DNA from: Desulfuromonadales bacterium
GTDB taxonomy: Bacteria; Desulfobacterota; Desulfuromonadia; Geobacterales; Pseudopelobacteraceae
Assembly: GCA_013349405.1 (NCBI GenBank)
Contig: DUZS01000004.1
Span: 30,726-94,725, forward strand
Direction of reading: 5' to 3'
Length of the DNA: 64,000 nucleotides
The notes under the pieces are model-generated. The model saw only the letters and a list, made by a program, of their open reading frames with translations. It searched no databases and was not told the origin of the DNA. This document shows positions 29,133 through 37,602 of this stretch, one piece after another. Numbering within the stretch: position 1 is the first letter of the stretch; each line of letters begins with the position of its first letter. The position numbers and the translations under genes were made by a program.

Positions 29133-30278
29133 TTATAGCGCAGATTCTTCCAACCCTGCAATTATCCGTAAAAAATTCCGGGTAAGGGCAGGGTGGAGGT
29201 CCGTTCCGACCATACTGTGCAGCATATCAGTAATTTCAGCGAGAGGTACCGGTTCCCGGTAGGGACGTCGGGTACGTAATGCATCAAAAAAATCTGAAAT
29301 CATTGTCATGTGGCTGCAGAGATTCTGTTCCCACCCGGCTGCGACCCGCGGATAGCCACTTAAATTAAACTTCATATGATGTTCATACGCCGTAATGACT
29401 GCCAGTCTTGGCACTGCCGGTGTTTCCAATAGATGACGGGCGCCTTTGACCGGATGCTGCTTCATTATAATAAACTCTTCGTCAGTGAGTTTGCCTGTTT
29501 TTGTTAGAATTTCTTCCGGAATGAAAAGTTTACCAATGTCGTGCAGCATAGCCGCCACACCAATGTCATTTAACAGCTGACCATTGATGCCGATCGCCAT
29601 TGACTGAGCAAGATTAAGAATGCACACATTTGTTGAATGGGTAAACGTATATTCATCCGCATCGCGCAGGGCAGCCATGGCAAGCAGCGGTTTCCCCTCC
29701 TCCCGGAACACATTGATAAAGCCTGTTACGACTTCAGTGACCCCGTTAATCTGCAGTTTATGTTTGTTTTTCAGGGTAGTGTATATCTCCATGAATTGGG
29801 ACAACTCTTTGCGCGGCATGTCGGGCAAAGACAGCTTCTCCGAATGTGAGCCGTTGTGTGCACTCTCTGCTGACATTCCAGACCTGTTGACGTTTACTTT
29901 GCCAAGGCGGACGTGATCCGATGAAGTCATCAACTGAGCAGTATCTTCCAACTGTTTGGCTAATCCGCCTATCAGACCGTCAACTTCCGATTTAGTGATG
30001 CCCTTATATAGTTTGAGAATGCCTATGCCCCGGGATTTCAGAATCTGCGTAAATCGGTTGATAAACAGGCTCACTGTATGGGGCTGACCATCAATGACCA
30101 GTTCATTTTCCACCACCATCAGGGTTATTTCCGGCCTGGATTGGAGCACCGTTTCAATGTTTGCAAAAGCCTGTTCCGAAAGGCGTGCAACCTGGGGATG
30201 AGATACGCCATACAAAGAGGCATTGGCAGTGGCGGAGAGCAGATGACAGATGAATTCGGTAATAGTAGCGCTGCTCAT
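29133..30278 (-). CDS. HD-GYP-type phosphohydrolase with N-terminal domain shared with its neighbour
   Basis: The C-terminal half (about 190-375) is an HD domain of the HD-GYP subgroup: HSTN, MLHDIGKLFIPEEIL and, in place of the strict GYP loop, YEHHMKFNLSGYP. HD-GYP proteins usually hydrolyse cyclic di-GMP; the altered loop leaves activity open. The N-terminal region (about 1-110) resembles the start of the next protein, with matching SHPQVARLSEQA and SRGIGILKLYKGITKSE segments. The start overlaps the HEAT-repeat gene stop in ATGA, so both are co-translated. Confidence 0.8.
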   Translation of the reverse strand: MSSATITEFICHLLSATANASLYGVSHPQVARLSEQAFANIETVLQSRPEITLMVVENELVIDGQPHTVSLFINRFTQILKSRGIGILKLYKGITKSEVDGLIGGLAKQLEDTAQLMTSSDHVRLGKVNVNRSGMSAESAHNGSHSEKLSLPDMPRKELSQFMEIYTTLKNKHKLQINGVTEVVTGFINVFREEGKPLLAMAALRDADEYTFTHSTNVCILNLAQSMAIGINGQLLNDIGVAAMLHDIGKLFIPEEILTKTGKLTDEEFIIMKQHPVKGARHLLETPAVPRLAVITAYEHHMKFNLSGYPRVAAGWEQNLCSHMTMISDFFDALRTRRPYREPVPLAEITDMLHSMVGTDLHPALTRNFLRIIAGLEESAL

Positions 30279-32446
30279 GAACTTTTCCCTGAAATTATGC
30301 GTAATGTCTCTGCCGCCAGTCGGCCGATTTTGCCGGAATTTTTGGCAATAAGTTCAAGCACCGGCCGGGAAAATAATAAGGGGTATTTTGGCAGAGAATG
30401 AATTATATCTGATTTTAGTTTTGTGAGTTGTCGAGAGTGAAGCAGGCTTCGCGAACGGAGAATTCTGGCAAGCTCCGGTAAAACCTCGACACGTCGACTC
30501 TCCCCCAACGTGTGCACTATGGTGCTTTTTATAGTACATTCACTTTGTGAATAGCCCCCCTGTACCAGCATTGCAGTCAATTTTGCAACAATTATCGGAG
30601 AGTCACAGCGTTCTGCAAGCTGAATTGCCGTTACTTGTAATTCCTGGTTCTGGCTGTTTAAATTATCCAATAACAGCTGTTCGGCATGAGGATCATGAAA
30701 ATGCACCAGCGTTTTCAGTACTTCATGACGCAGACGGGGGTCTTCACTCTTCAGCAGTGGCCGGATTCGGCCGACAATAGACGGGTCTTTCTGGGAAGAA
30801 AGAATAATCAGCATATTGCGCAGAAAATACCAGTGCGTTTCACTTTTAAGCCGGTTGAGGATCGGCACCCGTGACACCGGACCCAATGCAATGAGGCAGT
30901 CGATATATAATCGCCGTATCGACATCTTCTTCTCTTCAGATAATCGATCAAGCACAGCTTCTACAAACGGGCCGCCAATTTTGATGATCAGCGCTCGAAT
31001 ATCGTCATAGCATGGTTTACCCCAGACAGTAAGGCCATCCAGTATCTCCTCGAGAAATTCACGCCGTCCATATTCCTCGCGTAGTCGGTATTGAATCTCA
31101 ACCGGAAAGGTACCGTCCTTAAGTTGGTCAATCATAACATGCAGTTGGCTGTAGTCACCGGTCTGGAGAAAAAAGCCGAACATGTCTGTCAGATTTTGCA
31201 ATAACATATCCCGTTCTGCCGGGGATTCAACTCCTTCACGGATCATATTCATCAGAATGTTTCCGATACTCCCTTCAACAGCACGGCTTTCCATCGTTGT
31301 CAGCAGAGTTGAAACATCTTCCAGGTTACGGTTGAAAATATGGTCGGATGCAATAATTTTGTTGAGTTTTTTCTGGTAACTATCAGGAACAAACTCTTCT
31401 GAAGAATGTTCACGTAAGATCGTCTTCATTTTATGAGAGATCTCGTTGTCCTCTGTATCCTCCTCGCGTCTGTTTTGCTGTGATCCGGCATTGGCACCAA
31501 AGCGTTGCAGCAACCCGAACACTACCGGAGAAACGCTGAGGCGGTCGTGGCTGATATCATCAAGGGCTTCAATGATCGCATTGTCAGAAAGAGAGCCAAG
31601 AATCAGTTCAATTGCTGCATGTCGCTCCGGGTGTATAGCACTAAAGGAGCTGTTGAGAAATTGCCTGCGCAGTTCGGGGGAAAGATTACTGATAACATCG
31701 GCCAGTTTTCTGTAAGGCTCCGGGGTATGAATTTCTGAAAAAGAATTTCCGTCTTCATTTTCAAAAAAGCATGCGATAGCGGCACACACATCTGATTCAT
31801 CAATGCCGCCTTCGACAAATCTCTGATTGAGTATGCGAGCAAGTATTTCCGGGGAAAAATCGGCTTCGCCGCCTTCTTCCGGCGTCAGACCGCCAAGCCT
31901 GAGTTTTCGTGCAAATGTATCCCATACGCTATCAGCCTGAATACTGCTTTGGGCAGCAGTGATGGAATCCTGATCAGATGCCGTAAAAAGGTCATAGCGA
32001 ATTGGCCGGATAGTCATTGCAGTGATTCCCGCATTGGCCCATAGCTGTTCAATGCCGCCGTACTGCTGTATGTCCTCACGCTTAAGAGCTAATATGGCAA
32101 TAAAATTGTCTAGTTCTCTCGCGGTTATACCGCTGTGAAACAGCAATGCTGCGATGCCGCGCTCAAAAAGCAGACGGGAAAAATTCTTGTAAATGATGTT
32201 TGACTTTTCTAGGATAATACCATTCGCCATGAGGCCTTCATTGGTAACTCCGAGAATGATTTCATCATGTTCGTGCACAAGATTTTCGTAGCTGCGCAGC
32301 ACTTTTTCCAAAGAGGCCGCTATGACCGGGTGGTCTTGCGGATACGCGCTCTTGTTCCTCCGGGCGATGTAAAGCTCGGTGATCAGTGACGCAAGATCCC
32401 TTTTTTCAGCTTTTTGCGCTGATATGATTTCTGGTTGAGGTGACAC
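30275..32446 (-). CDS. Large HEAT-repeat protein
   Basis: This is a soluble 723-residue protein. The N-terminal about 150 residues mirror the N-terminal domain of the HD-GYP neighbour (QDHPVIAASLEKVL and FERGIAALLFHSGITARE). The C-terminal 250 residues contain alpha-solenoid HEAT-like repeats (for example LLKSEDPRLRHEVLKTLVHF and LNSQNQELQVTAIQLAERC). HEAT repeats usually mediate protein binding, so it may scaffold the HD-GYP protein. The GTG start at 32446 lacks a strong ribosome site, so the exact start is uncertain. Confidence 0.7.
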   Translation of the reverse strand: MSPQPEIISAQKAEKRDLASLITELYIARRNKSAYPQDHPVIAASLEKVLRSYENLVHEHDEIILGVTNEGLMANGIILEKSNIIYKNFSRLLFERGIAALLFHSGITARELDNFIAILALKREDIQQYGGIEQLWANAGITAMTIRPIRYDLFTASDQDSITAAQSSIQADSVWDTFARKLRLGGLTPEEGGEADFSPEILARILNQRFVEGGIDESDVCAAIACFFENEDGNSFSEIHTPEPYRKLADVISNLSPELRRQFLNSSFSAIHPERHAAIELILGSLSDNAIIEALDDISHDRLSVSPVVFGLLQRFGANAGSQQNRREEDTEDNEISHKMKTILREHSSEEFVPDSYQKKLNKIIASDHIFNRNLEDVSTLLTTMESRAVEGSIGNILMNMIREGVESPAERDMLLQNLTDMFGFFLQTGDYSQLHVMIDQLKDGTFPVEIQYRLREEYGRREFLEEILDGLTVWGKPCYDDIRALIIKIGGPFVEAVLDRLSEEKKMSIRRLYIDCLIALGPVSRVPILNRLKSETHWYFLRNMLIILSSQKDPSIVGRIRPLLKSEDPRLRHEVLKTLVHFHDPHAEQLLLDNLNSQNQELQVTAIQLAERCDSPIIVAKLTAMLVQGGYSQSECTIKSTIVHTLGESRRVEVLPELARILRSRSLLHSRQLTKLKSDIIHSLPKYPLLFSRPVLELIAKNSGKIGRLAAETLRIISGKSS

Positions 32447-32563
32447 GATTGATCATACTACCATTAAATTAAAATTTGACCACCAAAAACAAAGCAAAAA
32501 CAACGCGATTATGCATGGTTTATTCGTGGCTCTGTTATTCATAGTATTGAAATTTCTTCGCAC

Positions 32564-32592
32564 TTGACCTAAACCATTATTTACGCTAGCTT
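32564..32592 (+). promoter_or_regulatory. Possible rsmD promoter
   Basis: TTGACC (32564-32569), 17 bases, TAGCTT (32587-32592), 30 bases before the rsmD start. The -35 is close to consensus and the -10 is poor. Confidence 0.4.
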
Positions 32593-32622
32593 CGCCTGAT
32601 TCAAAGTCAGCGGGTTGTACAT

Positions 32623-33183
32623 ATGAGAGTTATTGCGGGAACATGCCGGGGCAAAAAACTGTCAACACCACCTGGCGTGGTAACTCGACCTACCTCGGAT
32701 CGAGTTAAAGAGGCTCTTTTCAGTATTTTGACCAGCAGGATTGATTTCTCTGGTATTCGTGCCCTCGACATCTGTGCCGGTACCGGCAGTCTTGGTATCG
32801 AAGCAATCAGTCGTGGTGCCGATTTCTGCTGCTTTATTGAAAGTAATCGATCGGTAGTGGCGATACTTGATAAAAATCTGGCAGATAGCGGTTGTAAAAA
32901 CAGATCGACAGTTTTGCATATGGATGCCGTAACAGCGCTGCGCCGTTGTGCGGGGCGTGAGAAGCATTTTGATCTTGTTTTTTTTGATCCACCATATGCG
33001 TCTGATTTGTATCAGGTCGTACCGGCGGCTCTTGCAACGAGCGATCTTTTAGCGCCTGCTGCCATTCTTGTTATTGAATGTTCTGTGCGAAATGAGTTGC
33101 CGGATTCGTATGGAGTGCTGAGACGTTTTGACCGCCGTGAGTATGGTGATACGGCTATTGATTTGTTTACAGTGGGGGGATAA
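32623..33183 (+). CDS. rsmD: 16S rRNA (guanine966-N2)-methyltransferase
   Basis: This SAM-dependent methyltransferase of 186 residues modifies G966 of 16S rRNA. It opens MRVIAGTCRGKKL as RsmD does, with RPTSDRVKEALF, the SAM-binding DICAGTGSLGIEAISRGA, and the catalytic FFDPPYA. The stop abuts the coaD start with no gap (TAAATG). The rsmD-coaD pair is widely conserved. Confidence 0.94.
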   Translation: MRVIAGTCRGKKLSTPPGVVTRPTSDRVKEALFSILTSRIDFSGIRALDICAGTGSLGIEAISRGADFCCFIESNRSVVAILDKNLADSGCKNRSTVLHMDAVTALRRCAGREKHFDLVFFDPPYASDLYQVVPAALATSDLLAPAAILVIECSVRNELPDSYGVLRRFDRREYGDTAIDLFTVGG

Positions 33184-33690
33184 ATGAAAAAAATTGCGGT
33201 GTATCCCGGTTCCTTCGATCCAATCACGTATGGCCATATTGATATTATCAAGCGTGGTCTGACAATCTTTGATGAAATTATCGTCGCAGTTGCCAAAAAT
33301 TCTCAGAAAAAAGCTCTGTTCACCACCGATGAACGAGTTGCGCTCATTCAGGATGTCCTTCAAGAGGAAGAGAGGGTCACGGTTGACACGTTCAGCGGAC
33401 TTCTGATAGATTACGTCACATCCCGCGGGGCCCATGTCATCATTCGCGGGCTCCGGGCTATATCTGATTTTGAATATGAATTCCAGATTGCACAAATGAA
33501 CAGCTGTATTGGCCGACAGATTGAAACGCTTTTTATGATGACGTCGCTGCAGTACGGCTACCTGTCCTCCTCAATTGTAAAGGAGGTTGGCTCACTTAAC
33601 GGCAATATCGACAAATTTGTGCCGCCGGAAATAAAAAAAGCGCTGCGTCAAAAATACGGTCTGCCAGAGACGTCCTACCCCGAATCCTGA
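33184..33690 (+). CDS. coaD: Phosphopantetheine adenylyltransferase
   Basis: CoaD adds AMP to 4'-phosphopantetheine, the penultimate step of coenzyme A synthesis. The 168 residues begin with YPGSFDPITYGHIDII, which contains the (T/H)xGH nucleotidyltransferase signature at residues 7-18. RGLRAISDFEYEFQIA and SSSIVKEV are the other conserved blocks. It directly follows rsmD. Confidence 0.96.
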   Translation: MKKIAVYPGSFDPITYGHIDIIKRGLTIFDEIIVAVAKNSQKKALFTTDERVALIQDVLQEEERVTVDTFSGLLIDYVTSRGAHVIIRGLRAISDFEYEFQIAQMNSCIGRQIETLFMMTSLQYGYLSSSIVKEVGSLNGNIDKFVPPEIKKALRQKYGLPETSYPES

Positions 33691-33709
33691 TACAAGCATG
33701 AGGTGCATA

Positions 33710-33904
33710 ATGATCAGCCAGGAAATGATAATCGCCGACATCATTGCTCAATACCCGGAAACGTTACCCGTTTTCAAACAGTTTAATCTTGATTGTTATG
33801 AATGCCAGATTGCCGATCTTGAAACACTCGGTCACGGGGCCGGTGTACACAAAATTTCCATTGATCAGCTCCTTATTGCCTTAAATGCTGTCCTGAAAAA
33901 ATGA
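33710..33904 (+). CDS. Small DUF1858-type protein
   Basis: A 64-residue helical domain beginning with MIIADIIAQYPETLPVFKQ, then CYEC, which fits DUF1858 (the module seen at the N-terminus of ScdA/Ric-like proteins). Such domains are linked with iron-sulfur or nitrosative-stress proteins. I chose ATG 33710, which has GAGG about six bases upstream, over ATG 33698. It lies 19 bases after coaD. Confidence 0.7.
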   Translation: MISQEMIIADIIAQYPETLPVFKQFNLDCYECQIADLETLGHGAGVHKISIDQLLIALNAVLKK

Positions 33905-33935
33905 CACGTCGCTTCTCACTCCGGAGTATTCATTC

Positions 33936-35015
33936 ATGAATGATTTGGAACTCTATGCAGCCAATTTCCCTGTCGGAAAAAAAGTCGGTGTCGGAATTCC
34001 GCTGCCTGACGCCTATGTCTTTCGAGACTGGGCAATAATCCAGGAAATCAGTGAGGATCTTGTCACGTTGCAGCTTTCGCGGGACGTTCTACCGGTTGGT
34101 GTTTCTCTGAGAAATGGATCTATTCTTGAGTTAAATAACGGGGACAAAGAGAACGGCTTCTCTTGCAGGGCGATTGTTGTTTCCGAAGGTGCTGAAAAAA
34201 AACTGCTGCTGCGTTTGATCGGTGAGATTGTTTCCAATGAACTGCGGGAATTTTATCGGGTTGATGCCTATCTGCCAATTAAATATTTTGTCAGCCCTGA
34301 ACAGAACAACAACCGGCTTCGTAAAGAGTGGGAAGAACGTCGGGAGAGTCGACTAAAGTTTATAACAAATCAAAAAAAACAGCGCCGGGAAGCAAAAGTT
34401 CTGCCGGAAAACAGTAATTTATTTGAGGTTATCGATAACGAAGAGTCCCCTGCTGTAAATCCGGTTGAGGAAGAGTCTGATGGCTCATGGGACTCCATCA
34501 TCCCTCTTGCGGCAAATATCAGTGGCGGCGGTCTGCGCATCATTACTCATATGGGCTTTGAAATGGGGGAATATATTCTTCTGGAGATATTTGTACCGAC
34601 ACCTGAACGGGTTATTGATGTCGTCGGGAGGGTTGTGTTCGCCAACCGCAATTTTGCCGCCGGAAACGATCATGAATACTTTAATACCGGCGTGAAATTT
34701 GTCTATCTCAATGAAAGTGACCGTGATGCAATTGTAAATTACATCTCTACAATTCAGCTTAAAAGGATCAGGCAGTTACGTGAAACGTATATGTATCGCT
34801 GGCTGTCTGCAGAAGACAGTCTGTTCGACGCATCACAAGAGTCCCTATTCCGTCGACCTGTTACTCGAAACCTGTTTATTATACTCTTTTTAGTGATTGT
34901 TTCGTTACTGAGCAGCTATTTCTGGTATTATGCACAGCAACACCCGAAGGGAGAAATTCAGCGCACATTCGAGGATAGCGTCAAAAAAGTCAGGGAGCAA
35001 CGAACGCCGAATTAA
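33936..35015 (+). CDS. Membrane-tethered PilZ-domain protein
   Basis: This 359-residue protein has a YcgR-like N-terminal domain and a PilZ domain with both cyclic di-GMP signatures: RxxxR at 104-108 (REFYR) and NxSxxG at 194-199 (NISGGG). A charged insert of about 80 residues separates the two motifs. One C-terminal transmembrane helix (about 313-333) is followed by a short tail. It is therefore a likely cyclic di-GMP receptor at the inner membrane. It follows the DUF1858 gene closely and ends at a strong terminator. Confidence 0.82.
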   Translation: MNDLELYAANFPVGKKVGVGIPLPDAYVFRDWAIIQEISEDLVTLQLSRDVLPVGVSLRNGSILELNNGDKENGFSCRAIVVSEGAEKKLLLRLIGEIVSNELREFYRVDAYLPIKYFVSPEQNNNRLRKEWEERRESRLKFITNQKKQRREAKVLPENSNLFEVIDNEESPAVNPVEEESDGSWDSIIPLAANISGGGLRIITHMGFEMGEYILLEIFVPTPERVIDVVGRVVFANRNFAAGNDHEYFNTGVKFVYLNESDRDAIVNYISTIQLKRIRQLRETYMYRWLSAEDSLFDASQESLFRRPVTRNLFIILFLVIVSLLSSYFWYYAQQHPKGEIQRTFEDSVKKVREQRTPN

Positions 35016-35042
35016 CAGCACATTGTGGCGTATTGATAGTAC

Positions 35043-35085
35043 CACAAAAAAATCCCCCTGCAGACGGCAGGGGGATTTTTTTGTG
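35043..35085. terminator. Bidirectional terminator between convergent genes
   Basis: A 19-bp perfect inverted repeat (35043-35061 with 35067-35085) with a 5-base loop has a C5/G5 core flanked by A7 and T7 tracts, so it can stop transcription from both the PilZ gene and the Tim44-like gene. Confidence 0.95.
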
Positions 35086-35104
35086 ACGCAATACAACGAA
35101 CTGC

Positions 35105-36052
35105 CTATTTCTGATCAATCTTGGTCAATTTCCAGGGGTTATTGCCGACTGCACGGGTGAAGGTCCAATACTCTTCAAATTTGACCGGATCACTCTTGCT
35201 GCCTGATATGAGAGTGCCCGCCTCGTCGGTCGTATAATCAAGCAGATTGGCATAAATCAGGGTGTTGATATAGTCCTGTCCGGCTTCCTGCCACGCTTCA
35301 ACGATGTCAACTTTTCGTACGGCAATATTTTCCAGCCGGTTGATCTGTTTATCCCGGAGCAGTTTATCAAGGTCAGTCTGGAATATGCGGCGCATTTCAT
35401 CCGTCAGGAGGCTGTTCACCGGTGCCAGATCGCGATTCATCCAGGCGCCCTGGATTTTGAAAAAATTATCCATAACAAGATCGGTATAACGGTTTTCATC
35501 AAAGTACTGGTCGAATTGACGGATGTGAGACAAGCCGGTTTCAACATCGTCAACTTCCGGTAGAGCATTCTGATAGCTCGGGGGAATCTGAGTCACAGTG
35601 CCTCCGTAGTATGGTTCAGGAGCAAAGGAATTCGTTGAGCTCTCTTCTCTTTTCTTCTTGATATAGCGATAGATCAGGTATCCGATTCCGGCAAGCAATA
35701 CTATTTCAAACAAGCCTATTCCGCCACCACCCGCACCGCCGCCCATGCCACTGAAACCAAGGCTTCTGAACAGCATACCGCCCAGCATGCCGCCTACTAT
35801 GCCGCCTGCCATACTTCTCATGAAACCACCAGCAGCCGGCTGTTGAAATGCAGGGGCGGGTGCCGCCTGTTGTGGGCGGGAAGGTGCCGGTTGGGAACTG
35901 GGGCTGGCAGGACGCGAGTAGCTCCTTGAACCGGCACTCCCCGAACGACTCCCTCCTCCGGCTCTGGCGTGGGCATTGAATTCCATTACGCTAACAGAAA
36001 GAAACAACATGGCAGCCAGCACGGTGAAAACTTTAACAGCCCGTTTCTTCAT
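35105..36052 (-). CDS. Exported or membrane-anchored Tim44-like domain protein
   Basis: The 315-residue product begins with a signal peptide or anchor (MKKRAVKVFTVLAAMLFL, ending near NAHARA). A Ser/Pro/Gln-rich stretch and a glycine-rich segment follow. A transmembrane helix (about 120-140, IVLLAGIGYLIYRYI) and a C-terminal Tim44-like domain (about 180-315) complete it. Bacterial Tim44-like proteins have no settled role; the fold binds lipids or unfolded proteins. ATG 36052 has AAGGAG upstream; the in-frame extension to 36115 lacks one. Confidence 0.75.
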   Translation of the reverse strand: MKKRAVKVFTVLAAMLFLSVSVMEFNAHARAGGGSRSGSAGSRSYSRPASPSSQPAPSRPQQAAPAPAFQQPAAGGFMRSMAGGIVGGMLGGMLFRSLGFSGMGGGAGGGGIGLFEIVLLAGIGYLIYRYIKKKREESSTNSFAPEPYYGGTVTQIPPSYQNALPEVDDVETGLSHIRQFDQYFDENRYTDLVMDNFFKIQGAWMNRDLAPVNSLLTDEMRRIFQTDLDKLLRDKQINRLENIAVRKVDIVEAWQEAGQDYINTLIYANLLDYTTDEAGTLISGSKSDPVKFEEYWTFTRAVGNNPWKLTKIDQK

Positions 36053-36213
36053 TGTGTGCAACTCCTTGTGAATTAATGATGATGTTGATAGTAAATTTAA
36101 CTGCATGGTGAGCATAATCTAGTGGCAGAGCCCGCGAAAATCAAGGCAGGATGATAATAAAAAAAACGGAGGTCTGCCGGAGAGTGAGCCACCTCTCCGA
36201 ATATCAAGCCAAA

Positions 36214-37320
36214 TCAGACACCGAGCTTAGCCCGGATGGCTTCAACAACATAATACGCATCATTGATAGCCGTATAGATGAGGTTGGGGTGGCGTTCTTC
36301 AGATATAGACCCTTCATTGATTTTCATGTACGAGGGTGAAATAGCTCCACCTATGACATACACACCTTTACGTGTTGACTCAAAATCTGCCGAGAGCAGT
36401 ATCAGTCGTTCTCCTTCTTTGGCGATTTTGCAGACGCCGGCAGTACAGGCAATGCTCTGAATATGCAGTTTGTCGAAAATCGGCACCGGCCCTTGTGAGC
36501 CGATACAGGCGATAACATTCTGCATCGGGAAGCTGAGGGCATGATAGAGATCAATGCCGTCGGGCTGCTTGAACTCGTTGATCCGTATGACCAGACGATC
36601 TACTCCCTCATCATCGACTTCTCCGATACGTGGCGTCGCACCAAGCAATAGCCGGATGTTGCCACCAAGCAGGATCTCTTCTCCGAGCCGTTGGGCCGTC
36701 TCTTTATTGACGTCAAATTTTTCCGCTTTATGTGCCCAGAAAACGGGGTGTGTGTCGTCTGCTTCGCGTTTGGCTTTCAAAATGTTGATAATCACGTCAG
36801 CTGCAGTATTTCCTCCGCCAATCACAAGCGTTTTGATCCCGACATATTTACTGGCATCGTCAAGATTTTTAGCGACCATCTTGGCGTCACCATAGACGGT
36901 GAGCTCGCGGGGAATATTGCTGCCAAAGGAGAGGACAACTTTTTTCCCTTTAAAATTACCTTTCGACGTAATGACTGTCAACCCGTCACGCTCGTCCTTT
37001 ATATCTTCAAAATCGACCTCTGTCTGGACAAGAAGGTTTTCGTGCTGAACAAAATGCTGAACATACTGCAGGTAGCTTTCAACGGTGACCGGTTTGTCCG
37101 GAGGGCGCAATTCATCGACCATGAACGGCATGGGGGCATCTTTCGGTTTCGAGGCATACACCAGCTTTCCTTCGGGATAACTGTTGGAAATTCCCTGGAA
37201 GATAGCCTTTCCCGATTCAAGTACCAGGTAGGAGAGACCATGTTTGTGGCACAGATACGCTGTTGAGAGACCGGCCGGACCACCTCCGATGATCAGAACA
37301 TCATAGTGAGTATTTTTCAT
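36214..37320 (-). CDS. Thioredoxin-reductase-like flavoprotein without redox CxxC (YpdA-like)
   Basis: The 368-residue protein has an N-terminal FAD site IIGGGPAGLSTAYLC and a central NAD(P) site VIGGGNTAADVIIN, with a C-terminal GVYVIGGA segment that closes the FAD fold. No CxxC redox pair appears, which sets it apart from thioredoxin reductases and resembles YpdA-type enzymes and ferredoxin-NADP reductases. ATG 37320 follows AAGGAAG. Substrate unknown. Confidence 0.75.
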   Translation of the reverse strand: MKNTHYDVLIIGGGPAGLSTAYLCHKHGLSYLVLESGKAIFQGISNSYPEGKLVYASKPKDAPMPFMVDELRPPDKPVTVESYLQYVQHFVQHENLLVQTEVDFEDIKDERDGLTVITSKGNFKGKKVVLSFGSNIPRELTVYGDAKMVAKNLDDASKYVGIKTLVIGGGNTAADVIINILKAKREADDTHPVFWAHKAEKFDVNKETAQRLGEEILLGGNIRLLLGATPRIGEVDDEGVDRLVIRINEFKQPDGIDLYHALSFPMQNVIACIGSQGPVPIFDKLHIQSIACTAGVCKIAKEGERLILLSADFESTRKGVYVIGGAISPSYMKINEGSISEERHPNLIYTAINDAYYVVEAIRAKLGV

Positions 37321-37409
37321 GGTAACTTCCTTGTCATACATTTAATTTAGGAAACTGTTTATAATTTAGCATAATTGTAAGGCAAGATAAAGCGGTAAGG
37401 GGCACTCGT

Positions 37410-37547
37410 TCGATTGATGAGTCCTGGCTGGATGTCACCCATTCGCTCAGCATCTTCGGCAGTGCCGAGACGATTTCCTACCTGATCAAAGCCCGCATTA
37501 AGCACAGCTTTGGTATCACATTTATCATCTGTCGTTGTTTTTTTTAG
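37410..37547 (+). pseudogene. Remnant of a Y-family DNA polymerase gene (dinB/umuC-like)
   Basis: An open frame between the flavoprotein and the sensor kinase encodes SIDESWLDVTHSL, IFGSAETISYLIKARIKHSFG, then ends TAG at 37545-37547. The SIDE(S/A) motif carries the catalytic acidic pair of Y-family palm domains, and the rest matches the following helix. Only about 40 residues remain; no start and no finger or little-finger domains are present. I read it as a decayed internal fragment left after deletion or recombination. Confidence 0.65.
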
Positions 37548-37602
37548 TCAGGTATGAGATAGGAAGCACTGTATTATTTACTGATAGGTAACGGAGTATC
37601 AG

